The position numbers were made by a program, and so were the translations under genes. The notes under the pieces were generated by a model. That model was not told where the DNA came from. It worked only from the letters and a program-made list of their open reading frames with translations, and did not search any database. A DNA stretch of 64,000 nucleotides, taken from positions 620,001 through 684,000 of the forward strand of contig JAPDNP010000001.1 in NCBI GenBank assembly GCA_025989215.1. The letters are read 5' to 3'. Origin of the DNA: Neisseriaceae bacterium JH1-16 (GTDB taxonomy: Bacteria > Pseudomonadota > Gammaproteobacteria > Burkholderiales > Chromobacteriaceae). Below, in pieces: positions 35,818 through 44,064 of the stretch. How positions within the stretch are numbered: the first letter of the stretch is position 1; every line of letters starts with the position of its first letter.

Positions 35818-37200
35818 GTGACGACAGAACTTTTTTCCTCGCTAGCGCTTTCCCCGGCGATGCTCGCCAACCTTGATAGCCTCGGCTATCAAACGATGAC
35901 ACCGATCCAGGCGCAAAGCCTGCCGACGGTGCTGGCCGGGCGTGATCTGATTGCGCAGGCCAAGACCGGCAGCGGCAAGACCGCGGCCTTCGGCATCGGC
36001 CTGTTGAGCCGGATCAACCCGCGCTGGTTTGCCGTGCAGGCGCTGGTGCTGTGCCCGACCCGCGAACTGGCGGACCAAGTCACCAAGGAGATCCGCCGGC
36101 TGGCGCGCGCCTTCGACAATATCAAGGTGCTGACCCTGTGCGGTGGGGCGACGATGCGCCCGCAAATGGCCTCGCTGGAGCACGGTGCGCACATCGTGGT
36201 CGGCACGCCGGGCCGGATTCTCGACCACCTGGAGCGCGGCAGCCTGGACTTGGCCGGCCTGCAGACGCTGGTGCTCGACGAGGCCGACCGCATGGTCGAC
36301 ATGGGCTTCTACGACGACATCGCCAAGGTAGTGAAGTCCTGCCCGACCGAGCGTCAGACGCTGTTGTTCTCGGCCACCTATCCGGACACGATCCGTCAGC
36401 AAAGCGCACGTTTCCTGCGCAAGCCGGAAGAGGTCGTGGTCGAGTCGCAGCACGACGAGGAGAAGATTCGCCAGCAATTCTTCGAGATCGCCCCGGAACA
36501 GCGCCTTGCCACCGTGGCCAAGCTGCTGAAGCACTACCGGCCGGTGTCGAGCATTGCCTTCTGCAACACCAAGCAGCAGTGCCGCGATCTGGTCGAGGTG
36601 TTGCGTGCCCAGGGTTTCACCGCGCTGGCGCTGTTCGGCGAGCTGGAGCAACGCGAGCGCGATCAGGTGCTGGTGCAGTTTGCCAACCGCAGTTGTTCAG
36701 TGCTGGTTGCGACCGACGTGGCGGCCCGCGGCCTGGATATCCAGTCGCTGGAGGCGGTGATCAACGTCGACCTGACTCGCGACCCGGAAGTGCACGTGCA
36801 TCGCATCGGCCGTACCGGCCGCGGCGACGAGCAGGGTATCGCGCTGAGTCTGGTGACGCCGGCCGAGATGTTCCGCGTCGAGGCGATCGAGCAGTATCAG
36901 CGTCGCCCGGTGGAGTGGGGCAATGCCCGTGAGTTGACCGGCAGCAATGAACCGCTGACCGCCCCGATGGTGACGCTGCAGATCCTCGGTGGCCGCAAGG
37001 AAAAGATCCGCCCGGGTGATGTACTCGGTGCGCTGACCGGCGAGGCGGGGATACCTGGTGCGCAGGTCGGCAAGATCGCGGTATTCGACTTCTCGACCTA
37101 TGTAGCGGTGGAGCGCGGCATCGCAAGCAAGGCGCTGGCGCGCTTGAATGCCGGCAAACTGAAGGGCAAGAGCATCAAGGCGCGCTTCCTGGACGACTGA
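35818..37200 (+). CDS. dbpA: ATP-dependent RNA helicase DbpA
   Basis: 460 residues. DEAD-box helicase: AKTGSGKTAAFGIGLL (Walker A), CPTRELADQV, TPGRILDHL, VLDEADRMVDMGF, FSATYP, then the second RecA domain with ATDVAARGLDI and HRIGRTGRG, followed by a C-terminal DbpA RNA-binding domain (VTLQILGGRKEKIRPGDVLG, FDFSTYVAVERGIASKALAR). This domain targets 23S rRNA hairpin 92, so the protein acts in 50S assembly. GTG start at 35818. Followed by a terminator made of two uptake-like words. Confidence 0.95.
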   Translation: MTTELFSSLALSPAMLANLDSLGYQTMTPIQAQSLPTVLAGRDLIAQAKTGSGKTAAFGIGLLSRINPRWFAVQALVLCPTRELADQVTKEIRRLARAFDNIKVLTLCGGATMRPQMASLEHGAHIVVGTPGRILDHLERGSLDLAGLQTLVLDEADRMVDMGFYDDIAKVVKSCPTERQTLLFSATYPDTIRQQSARFLRKPEEVVVESQHDEEKIRQQFFEIAPEQRLATVAKLLKHYRPVSSIAFCNTKQQCRDLVEVLRAQGFTALALFGELEQRERDQVLVQFANRSCSVLVATDVAARGLDIQSLEAVINVDLTRDPEVHVHRIGRTGRGDEQGIALSLVTPAEMFRVEAIEQYQRRPVEWGNARELTGSNEPLTAPMVTLQILGGRKEKIRPGDVLGALTGEAGIPGAQVGKIAVFDFSTYVAVERGIASKALARLNAGKLKGKSIKARFLDD

Positions 37201-37221
37201 TCCTCGCGACATCGATAGTAA

Positions 37222-37265
37222 AACGCTTTCGGCCAATCTCAACAGGTTGGCCGAAAGCGTTTTTG
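37222..37265 (+). terminator. Terminator made of an inverted pair of the uptake-like word
   Basis: AACGCTTTCGGCCAATCT (37222-37239), loop CAAC, AGGTTGGCCGAAAGCGTT (37244-37261), then TTTT. An 18-bp stem with a single G-T pair, 22 bases after the dbpA stop. The 9-mer copies are at 37228-37236 and 37247-37255. A truncated receptor pseudogene begins right after it. Confidence 0.92.
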
Positions 37266-37266
37266 C

Positions 37267-37954
37267 ATTGTGCAGTTCCAGCTGTTCGCCAACTACAACA
37301 CCTCCTTCGGTAGCATCCAGTACTTCCAATTGGGGCAGGGTGGCAAGGGCAATACGACCAACCCGAACCTGGGGGCCGAGACGGCGCACACTTACGAGGC
37401 CGGCACGCGATTCAACAATGGCCAGTGGAGCGCACGGTGTTCAATATCGACTTCGACCAGGGACTGCGGTTCGTCAAGGCCGATGGTTGGACCAATCTCG
37501 ATGCCACGCGCCATCAGGGTGTTCAGTTACGACCTGGATACGTTGAGCCCGGCGCTGAAAGGGCTATCGACCTACGTCACCTTCACCAAGGCTCAGTCGG
37601 TGAAGGGGGAGCTGCCGGCACCGACCTGCCGTTCTACTCGCGCCGTGTCGGCACCATCGGCACGCGTTACGAACGCGGCCAGTGGCTGTTCAATGCCGAC
37701 GCGTTCTTCCAGTCGAACCAGAACTCGCCGGCACCGACAGCGGCGGCATTGAATGATGGCTCAGGCCGCGCTATGGCTTGTTCAACTTGCGCGGCGAGTA
37801 CCAGTTCGGCAAGAACATGCAGAACCTGCGCCTGGCAGCCGGCGTGAAGAACGTGTTCAACCACGAATACTTCACCCGCTCGCCCGACAACAACTCGGGC
37901 ATGTATGTTGGCATGCCGCGGACCTTCTTCGTGCAGGGAGGAATGGACTTCTAA
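37267..37954 (+). pseudogene. TonB-dependent siderophore receptor, 3' remnant with multiple frameshifts
   Basis: Only the last third of a FecA-like outer-membrane receptor is left, and it is broken. Pieces in order: FANYNTSFGSIQYFQLGQGG with NPNLGAETAHTYEAGTRFNN (frame 1), TVFNIDFDQGLRFVKADGWT (frame 3), YDLDTLSPALKGLSTYVTFT (frame 1), FYSRRVGTIGTRYERGQWLF (frame 3), and YGLFNLRGEYQFGKNMQNLR to VQGGMDF-stop (frame 2). At least four frameshifts. The C-terminal Phe typical of barrels remains. The 5' two thirds are missing, and the break lies exactly at the dbpA terminator. Confidence 0.88.
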
Positions 37955-37979
37955 GCGCTGAAGCGTTGACCGAAAACGT

Positions 37980-38018
37980 CAACCGGGCCGTGTGTCGCGA
38001 GACACCGGCCCGGTTTTG
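37980..38018 (+). terminator. Intrinsic terminator after the receptor remnant
   Basis: AACCGGGCCG then GTGTC pairs with GACAC and CGGCCCGGTT across a GCGA loop with one bulged base, followed by TT. Stem of about 15 bp at 37981-38014. Confidence 0.8.
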
Positions 38019-38086
38019 TATTGCAGGGAAGCCTGGAGGGGCGTGGTTGTAGAATCGGAAAGAAGAATCGGTTTCGCCGCACCCGC

Positions 38087-38278
38087 TCAATCCGGCAGGT
38101 AGTCGTCGTATTCGTGCATCTGCGATACATCGTCACGCAGGGTCAGACGGTATGCCTCGTCTTCGGCCATGGCGTGCAGAGGGAAGGGGCCGGCACGTAC
38201 CGCACCAGCGGCTTCGACCACCGCCCAGCCGACAAAACTGCCCTTCGGGTCTAACTCACGTTCAATACGGTAATTCAT
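38087..38278 (-). CDS. Small hypothetical protein, 63 residues
   Basis: ATG at 38278 with CGGAG 8-12 bases upstream on the minus strand. Sequence MNYRIERELDPKGSFVGWAV then VEAAGAVRAGPFPLHAMAED; acidic, soluble, no signal peptide. Similar short proteins with a FVGWAVVEA-like core seem familiar from beta-proteobacteria, but no family name can be given. The good ribosome-binding site and codon use support a real gene. Confidence 0.6.
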   Translation of the reverse strand: MNYRIERELDPKGSFVGWAVVEAAGAVRAGPFPLHAMAEDEAYRLTLRDDVSQMHEYDDYLPD

Positions 38279-38567
38279 TGCTGGATCTCCGTTTTCTGCC
38301 GTGGGAGATACCATCGTGGATGATGTTTCCAAAATCACAAATTAAAAATTTGCCACCTGTCATCGACTGTTGCAGTGCACAGAATGCGCTTGGCCGAGGC
38401 TAAACCCGACAAGACATGCATTCGCCCCCGGATGGCTCCAAGTGCTTTTTTGCAGTGCGCAAATCGACTGGACTGACAAGCGGTAAGTGGTGTGGCACGG
38501 TTCTGCCAAGATGAGGCGTCGCTGGAAATGGCAAGGCGGCCAAGCGGCCGCCGATGGAATGGAAGGG
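38279..38567. other. 289-base gap without a recognised gene
   Basis: AT-rich stretch at 38330-38360 (AAATTAAAAATTTG), which may hold the promoter of the minus-strand small gene. GGCGGCC (38532-38538) and GGCCGCC (38543-38549) form a GC hairpin without a T-tract. Nothing else supported. Confidence 0.3.
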
Positions 38568-38771
38568 TCAGTGGGCGTGGCCTGGCGGATCGTGACGATG
38601 CCGCCAGTGTTCGACGCCTTGCGAGATCATTTGCAGTGCGTACACCACGCCGAGTGTCGCGAGCAGGGCGAGGAGTATCCACGGCTGCGCCGCGAACACC
38701 ACAATCGCCAAGACGATCGCAAACATTATCAGCCCGTTGTACCAGCCGCCTTGTTTCCGCAGTGTCTTCAT
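38568..38771 (-). CDS. Small membrane protein, 67 residues
   Basis: ATG at 38771 with GAGGAG nine bases upstream on the minus strand. MKTLRKQGGWYNGLIMFAIV, then two hydrophobic segments (LIMFAIVLAIVVFAA and WILLALLATLGVVYALQMI), then a His-rich tail HWRHRHDPPGHAH. It looks like a two-helix inner-membrane protein. The His-rich tail might bind metal. No family recognised. Confidence 0.62.
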   Translation of the reverse strand: MKTLRKQGGWYNGLIMFAIVLAIVVFAAQPWILLALLATLGVVYALQMISQGVEHWRHRHDPPGHAH

Positions 38772-38978
38772 GGCGTCACTCCTCGGCCGCAATGCAACAA
38801 CGGCCTCTTACCAGTGTAGGCCATCACAGGGCAGACCCGGCTTGGCCGCATGGATGCCCATCTCGCTCGGCCCGATCCCAGCTAATGATGCCGCAGGGGG
38901 AACATCGGCCGATTTCAACCAGGACGAGCCATGGCTGAAGCTAATGGGTCAGAGACATTGCCGAAGGCGGGATGACGC

Positions 38979-39560
38979 TCAGCTCCGCTCGGCCGACGGC
39001 TCGCCACCGCCCTGTTGTGCCTCGACCAGAGTGCGGCTGGCTCGCTTGATATGGTCCAGGTCGGACAATACCTGCCAGGTCAGGTGATCGATACGCTTGT
39101 GCAGCTCGTCAATGGCCGACTCGGACTTCAGATTGACCTCGAAGTCACGGATCATGGTCATGCGGTCGCGCGCCGCCTGACGGTTCTGCGACATCATGAT
39201 GATCGGTGCCTGGATTGCCGCCAGCATCGACAGCATCAGGTTGAGGAAGATATATGGGTAGGGGTCGAAGGCATGACCGCCGAGCAGCGCGGTATTGATC
39301 ACCGCCCAGCCAATCAGAAAGACGGCAAAGATCGAAATGAAGGTCCACGAACCGCCGAACTCGGCTACACGATCGGCCATGCGCTCGCCGAGGGTTACGC
39401 CGGTTTCAGGCAGCGACGTATCGGTACGGGTAGCCTGCAAACGCTTGGAGATGCGCATCAGCGCCTGCCGCTCGCGCTCACCCAGGCCGCCGATACCGGT
39501 ATGCAACAGGTGCTCGGCCAGATAGCGAATGTGTTTGTTGTCCTGTTGTTTCATGGGCAT
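38979..39560 (-). CDS. DUF1003 membrane protein
   Basis: 193 residues. The central block GERMADRVAEFGGSWTFISI followed by FAVFLIGWAVINT, then FDPYPYIFLNLMLSMLAAIQ and APIIMMSQNRQAARDR, is the DUF1003 signature with two transmembrane helices. A C-terminal coiled-coil-like helix follows (SAIDELHKRIDHLTWQVLSD). Function unknown. An ATG six bases later is an alternative start. Confidence 0.88.
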   Translation of the reverse strand: MPMKQQDNKHIRYLAEHLLHTGIGGLGERERQALMRISKRLQATRTDTSLPETGVTLGERMADRVAEFGGSWTFISIFAVFLIGWAVINTALLGGHAFDPYPYIFLNLMLSMLAAIQAPIIMMSQNRQAARDRMTMIRDFEVNLKSESAIDELHKRIDHLTWQVLSDLDHIKRASRTLVEAQQGGGEPSAERS

Positions 39561-39733
39561 TCCAATTGCAATGGTTCAGCCAACAAGGGGCCTTGATCGG
39601 GCAGCGCGGCGCAAGGCGCACATTATGCCGCAGCTGGGCGGTTGTCTGAACCGTCTAGATACATTGTAACCCTCCAAACTCTGGCACGACCTGCCACGCT
39701 TGCTATACCCAAGACTAAACATGGGGGCAAAAA

Positions 39734-40545
39734 ATGACTGGTCAGAACACAAACAATCTCGATCAGTACGATTACGTAATGTCGGTGCGAGCGGTGCGCG
39801 CTGGCCGATTCATCGCCGACATCGGACCGACCCGCTTTCTGATGGTGCCGGGCGGAGAAGACCCGGTGCCCGGCGACGCCGTTGCCGCCGGCGGCTGGTA
39901 CAAGGCGGTCCGCAACCAGTCGCTTTGGCGGAACGCACAGGACGAGGAACGCGGCGACATCCTGTTCATCGTACACGGCTACAACCTGAGCGAGAGCGAA
40001 GTGATACAGCGTCACCGCCGGCTGAACCAAGACTTGCGCGCGCTGGGCTTTCTCGGCGTGGTGATATCGTTCGACTGGCCTTGCGACGACAAGGCGCTGG
40101 CCTATCTGGCGGACCGGCACCGCGCTGAGCAAAAGTGCCTGGAGCGTCAGCCGATACTGTTCGCCGCCGCCGATATATCGGTCGAGTCGGTCTACCGTCA
40201 CTGTGCCCGATTGACCAACACAACAACCATCATGACGAGGCGCTAGACCTATCCAATGTAAAGCGTCTGGGAGTCGCGCCGAGGATTGGCCGAATCGGCC
40301 TGCCAGGCGATGCGCCGCCCAAGGCGGTCAACGTCGACTGTTCAACTTATTACCAGCAGTTGGTCAGCAATCCGGTCATCGAGGCGGCCGATCAAGCGGT
40401 CTTTCTCGGCATGAAAAGCCATTCTTGGTACTTTGGCAACCGAGTGTTTACTCGCGACTTGTTCTCCACGCTGATCGGCATCGACCGAAGCGTGATCGCG
40501 AGCCGCTCGGTCGATTCTGACGGCGCACTAATTCTCAGTCGTTAA
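39734..40545 (+). pseudogene. Alpha/beta hydrolase, broken by deletion and frameshift
   Basis: The first part, from ATG 39734, reads DYVMSVRAVRAGRFIADIGP, DILFIVHGYNLSESEVIQRH and LGVVISFDWPCDDKALAYLA, the start of a serine hydrolase-type fold. Around 40125-40240 homology is lost; the frame changes and resumes with DEALDLSNVKRLGVAPRIGR and AVNVDCSTYYQQL to a stop at 40545. The nucleophile-elbow segment (expected GHSxG) is missing, so about 60 or more codons are deleted in addition to the frameshift. The product cannot be an active enzyme. Confidence 0.78.
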
Positions 40546-40553
40546 TCAAGAGC

Positions 40554-40578
40554 AAAGCCCCTTGGCTTAGGGGCTTTT
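40554..40578 (+). terminator. Intrinsic terminator after the hydrolase pseudogene
   Basis: AAAGCCCC (40554-40561), loop TTGGCTTA, GGGGCTTTT (40570-40578). Confidence 0.78.
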
Positions 40579-40669
40579 GGGCTGCATCGCCGTGGTGGAA
40601 GGTAAATGAAAAGGGGAAATTGGCTTTGGGCCCGGCTAGGCTGCGCACAGGGTCGCGAGGTATAGCCGC

Positions 40670-40693
40670 AAAAAAGCCCCTGCATGCAGGGGC
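40670..40693 (-). terminator. Intrinsic terminator after the patatin operon
   Basis: GCCCCTGCATGCAGGGGC (40676-40693) is a perfect palindrome; on the minus strand it is followed by TTTTTT. It closes the adc-bdhA-patatin transcript 23 bases after the stop. Confidence 0.85.
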
Positions 40694-40715
40694 CTGGGGG
40701 CAGGGGGCGGTCGAC

Positions 40716-41915
40716 TTAGCGCCGGTGAACGTCGTGGGTCACGAAGGGCTTGTCGGCCGACGGCATGTCGAGCCAGTCGGGATGCTGCAGGCTGAGCTCG
40801 ATGTCGGACAAGCCGCTCTGCCAGTGCTCGCGCATAGCCAGTGCACCGAACTGGTAGTCCTTGTAGTGGCCCTCGCACTCCTTGTCCTGGTAGATCAGGT
40901 GGATCACGTTGAAGCGCCGGTCGCACGCCACCGCGGCGGCGCGCCGGTACCAGGGGTTGTGATGGCGCTCCTCTTCCGGCACCAGCTCCATCAGCTCGCG
41001 CAGCATCCGGCGATATTGTTGGGTCTGCTCCATATAGTTGGTGACCAGGCGAGTGCGGCTCGAGTACTGGATGTCCTTCTGCCGCAGCGCCACCGTACTC
41101 AGGTCGGTCGGCAGCGCCCCTTTGGCGCTCCACAGGTCCACCTGGAAGATCAGCGAATCCTTGCGCGGCTCGCTGACCAGCACCTGATAGAGCGGCGTGT
41201 TCGATACCACGCCGCCGTCCCAGTAGTACTCGCCGTCGATCTCCACCGCCGGAAAACCCGGTGGCAGTGCGCCGGACGCCATGAAGTGCTCGGCCCGCAG
41301 CCGCTCCTTGGTGTTGTCGAACGCGACGAAGTTGCCGCTTTTCACATTGACCGCGCCGACCGTGACGCGCATCTCGCGCGTATCGTTGAGCCGGTCGAAA
41401 TCGACCAGTGTCTCGAGCGTGCTCTTCAACGGCCCGGTATCGTAGTAGCTGGTATTGGCTGGGGTGCTCTCGGCCGGCGGCAGCGGATGGCGAGGCAAGA
41501 AGAAGCCTTTCTGCCCCTCGGTCAGCGCGCGCCACGCCTCCCAGCCGTTGAACCAGCGGATCAGGCCGTTCGGCCAACCATCGAAGCCTTTCAGCGCCGC
41601 CACCGGGCTAGCGGGCAGGAAGGGTGGCTGGCAGATGGTCTGCCAGAACTGCTGCAAACGCTCGACGCGTTTCTCGGGTGGATTGCCGGCGATGATCGCC
41701 GCATTGAGAGCGCCGATCGAGATACCGGCCACCCAGTTCGGATGCAGGTCTACTTCGGCCAAGCCTTCATACACCCCCGCCTGGTAGGAGCCGAGCGCGC
41801 CGCCACCCTGCAAGACCAGCGCGACCACCTGGTAGCTGTGACCGGCCGGTAGTCGCGGGCTCGGATGCAGGCCGGAGCCGTCGTGGCAGGCGGGGTTTTC
41901 TTTACGTGTCGCCAT
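40716..41915 (-). CDS. Patatin-like phospholipase with DUF3734 tail
   Basis: 399 residues. Patatin core: oxyanion loop LQGGGALGSYQAGV at 35-48, nucleophile Ser66 in GISIGALNAA, catalytic Asp in WDGGVVSNTPLYQV. The C-terminal third (RQKDIQYSSRTRLVTNYMEQ and YKDYQFGALAMREHWQSG) is the DUF3734 extension. It starts nine bases after bdhA, so it is co-transcribed with ketone-body genes. In relatives this trio is linked to polyhydroxybutyrate and lipid turnover; a direct role is inference. Confidence 0.9.
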   Translation of the reverse strand: MATRKENPACHDGSGLHPSPRLPAGHSYQVVALVLQGGGALGSYQAGVYEGLAEVDLHPNWVAGISIGALNAAIIAGNPPEKRVERLQQFWQTICQPPFLPASPVAALKGFDGWPNGLIRWFNGWEAWRALTEGQKGFFLPRHPLPPAESTPANTSYYDTGPLKSTLETLVDFDRLNDTREMRVTVGAVNVKSGNFVAFDNTKERLRAEHFMASGALPPGFPAVEIDGEYYWDGGVVSNTPLYQVLVSEPRKDSLIFQVDLWSAKGALPTDLSTVALRQKDIQYSSRTRLVTNYMEQTQQYRRMLRELMELVPEEERHHNPWYRRAAAVACDRRFNVIHLIYQDKECEGHYKDYQFGALAMREHWQSGLSDIELSLQHPDWLDMPSADKPFVTHDVHRR

Positions 41916-41924
41916 GCCGTCTCC

Positions 41925-42707
41925 TTATTGCATGTACCAGCCGTGGCTGACGATGAACGATTGGCCGGTCAGCGCCGCGCTCGGGAAGGCCGCCAGGAAC
42001 AGCGCGGTCTGCGCCACGTCGTCGACGGTGGTGAACACGCCGTCCACGGTGCGGCCCAGCATCACGTTCTTGACCACTTCCTCCTCGCTGATGCCCAGCT
42101 CCTTGGCCTGCTCGGGAATCTGCTTGTCGACCAGCGGGGTGCGCACGAAGCCCGGACAGATCACGTGCGAGCGTACATTGTGCGCTGCGCCTTCCTTGGC
42201 CAGTACCCGGGCAAGGCCGAGCAGGGCGTGTTTGGCGGCGACATAGGCCGACTTGAGTGGCGAGGCCTCGTGCGAGTGCACCGAGCCCATGTAGATCACC
42301 GTGCCGCCGTGATTGTCCTTGTACATGTATTGCAGCGCGGCCTTGGTGGTGAGGAAGGCGCCGTCGACATGGATGGCCTGCATCTTCTTCCAGTCGGCGA
42401 AGCTGTAGTCGACGATCGGGTTGACGATCTGGATGCCGGCGTTGGATACCAGGATGTCGAGTTGGCCGAAGGCGTCGACCACTGCCTTGGTGCCGGCGTT
42501 GACCTGCTCCTCGCTGGTGACATCCATCGCTACGCCGATGGCCTTGCCGCCGTTGGCAACGATTTCGTCGGCGGTTTTTTGGGCCGCCTCCAGATTGATG
42601 TCGGCAATCGCCACCGCCGCGCCGGCATGGGCGTAGACCAGGGCGATGTCCTTGCCGATGCCGCTGGCGGCGCCGGTGATCAGTGCGACTTTTCCGTTCA
42701 GTTGCAT
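41925..42707 (-). CDS. bdhA: 3-hydroxybutyrate dehydrogenase
   Basis: 260-residue SDR. Cofactor loop [24 protein letters not shown]-equivalent [12 protein letters not shown], catalytic Ser in [11 protein letters not shown] and [10 protein letters not shown] with Tyr and Lys. The Q-I-V-N-P-I and C-terminal SHGWYMQ segments are typical of D-beta-hydroxybutyrate dehydrogenase. It interconverts 3-hydroxybutyrate and acetoacetate; the next gene upstream decarboxylates acetoacetate. Operon spacing of 18 and 9 bases to its neighbours. Confidence 0.93.
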   Translation of the reverse strand: MQLNGKVALITGAASGIGKDIALVYAHAGAAVAIADINLEAAQKTADEIVANGGKAIGVAMDVTSEEQVNAGTKAVVDAFGQLDILVSNAGIQIVNPIVDYSFADWKKMQAIHVDGAFLTTKAALQYMYKDNHGGTVIYMGSVHSHEASPLKSAYVAAKHALLGLARVLAKEGAAHNVRSHVICPGFVRTPLVDKQIPEQAKELGISEEEVVKNVMLGRTVDGVFTTVDDVAQTALFLAAFPSAALTGQSFIVSHGWYMQ

Positions 42708-42725
42708 GGTCGTGCTCCTTTCAGT

Positions 42726-43466
42726 TCAACCCAGATAATCGAAAACCACTTCGCCGAGGCCCAGCGTCAGGTCGGCCACGATGTGGCGCGCCTCGATTAC
42801 TTCCAGCACCGGCAGATCGGCCACCGGCGCCAGCGCGTGCGGAAACAGCGACAGCGCCGCCGGGCCGGTCCACGCTCCTTTGACCGTCACATCCTTCAGG
42901 TGGTAGCGCACCAGCTCGCAGATGCGCGGTGTGCCATCCACATGCGGGATGATCTTCAACAGAAAATTCGGGGTGTTGGCCAGGCCGTAGCCGGTCGCCA
43001 TAGCGTCGAGCGGCTTGTGCTTGTAGCCCATCGTGGCAGTGGCGACACGTACCGGGCCGTAGTCGAGCTCGCCGACCAGGGTGTCGATATGCACCTTCAG
43101 GCTGGGGCTGGCGAGTTTCTTCGGAAAGCCCCACAGTTCGCGGCCGCCGGCAATCGGCGGGTGGTCGTTCAGATACATGGCATGGGTGTAGTTGCCGGCC
43201 ACGCCGCGAAAGGTCACCGGAATGACCTGGCCGCTTTCGGTGTAATCACCGAAGCCGGTGGAGTCTGGCATGCGAATGAATTCGTAGTGCACCAGCGGCT
43301 CGCGGATTTCGAGCGGTTCCGGCACCAGGGCGCGGAGTTTGTCCGGGTCGGTGCGATAGGTGACGATGAAGAATTCGCGGTCGATGAAGCGGTAGGGGCC
43401 GACCGGAAAGGCCGGGTTGGTGAACGGCATGGCGAACGCCTGCTCGCGTATGGTGCGGATATCCAT
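42726..43466 (-). CDS. adc: Acetoacetate decarboxylase
   Basis: 246 residues. Schiff-base Lys116 in [15 protein letters not shown], aligned with Lys115 of the clostridial enzyme; the second Lys that lowers its pKa is 117. [20 protein letters not shown] is also conserved. Converts acetoacetate to acetone and CO2. The start at 43466 ([14 protein letters not shown]) is chosen over the open frame from 43502 by homology; GGGAG lies about 12 bases upstream. First gene of the adc-bdhA-patatin operon. Confidence 0.93.
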   Translation of the reverse strand: MDIRTIREQAFAMPFTNPAFPVGPYRFIDREFFIVTYRTDPDKLRALVPEPLEIREPLVHYEFIRMPDSTGFGDYTESGQVIPVTFRGVAGNYTHAMYLNDHPPIAGGRELWGFPKKLASPSLKVHIDTLVGELDYGPVRVATATMGYKHKPLDAMATGYGLANTPNFLLKIIPHVDGTPRICELVRYHLKDVTVKGAWTGPAALSLFPHALAPVADLPVLEVIEARHIVADLTLGLGEVVFDYLG

Positions 43467-43673
43467 GAACAACGGCTCTCCCTTTGTGGGGTGGAACAAC
43501 ACTGTTTGGCGTCCAACGAGGTCAATACAGCAGCATGATGCGCCGCCGCATGTTTCACCACGTTAGCACATTCTGACGGGCCGTCTCGCGCTTGGTTCCC
43601 TGGTGCGCACCGCGATGGCGGGATTTCGGGTTACACTTCCCGTCATATCAAAACACCAACAAGGAGATCAGCA

Positions 43674-43985
43674 ATGGAACAAATCGATAACGTCAGCGTC
43701 ACCAAAAAAGCCAACGTCTACTTCGACGGCAAGTGTGTCAGCCACAGCCTGACCCTGGCCGACGGCACCAAGAAATCGGTGGGCGTGATCCTGCCGTCCA
43801 CGCTCGTTTTCAATACCGGCGCCCCGGAAATCATGGAGCTGGTAGCCGGCGAGTGCCGCATCACCCTGAAGGGCGAGAGCGAAGCCAAGACCTACAAGGG
43901 CGGCGAATCGTTCAGCGTGCCGGGCGACAGCAGCTTCCAGATCGAAGTGACCGACACCCTGCACTACGTCTGCCACTTCGGCTAA
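43674..43985 (+). CDS. ppnP: Pyrimidine/purine nucleoside phosphorylase
   Basis: 103-residue cupin of the DUF1255/YaiE family: [57 protein letters not shown]. The E. coli protein PpnP phosphorolyses many nucleosides. AAGGAG seven bases before the ATG. Monocistronic with its own terminator. Confidence 0.93.
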   Translation: MEQIDNVSVTKKANVYFDGKCVSHSLTLADGTKKSVGVILPSTLVFNTGAPEIMELVAGECRITLKGESEAKTYKGGESFSVPGDSSFQIEVTDTLHYVCHFG

Positions 43986-44006
43986 GCGCATAGTGCAACG
44001 CAAACC

Positions 44007-44032
44007 AGGCGACCCACGGGTCGCCTTTGTTT
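44007..44032 (+). terminator. Intrinsic terminator after ppnP
   Basis: AGGCGACCC (44007-44015), loop AC, GGGTCGCCT (44018-44026), then TTGTTTT. Strong 9-bp stem. Confidence 0.83.
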
Positions 44033-44064
44033 TGTCCGGCAACAACGCCCGCTATCGTGAAATC

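Noticed and set aside
38372-38642. Three near-copies of TTGCAGTGC in the small-gene region
   Set aside because: Short, only three, and one lies in a coding frame; could be chance.
41865-43538. Open frame of 557 codons on the plus strand
   Set aside because: It lies antisense to the patatin, bdhA and adc genes; its composition is typical of the reverse frame of GC-rich coding DNA and no motif is seen.
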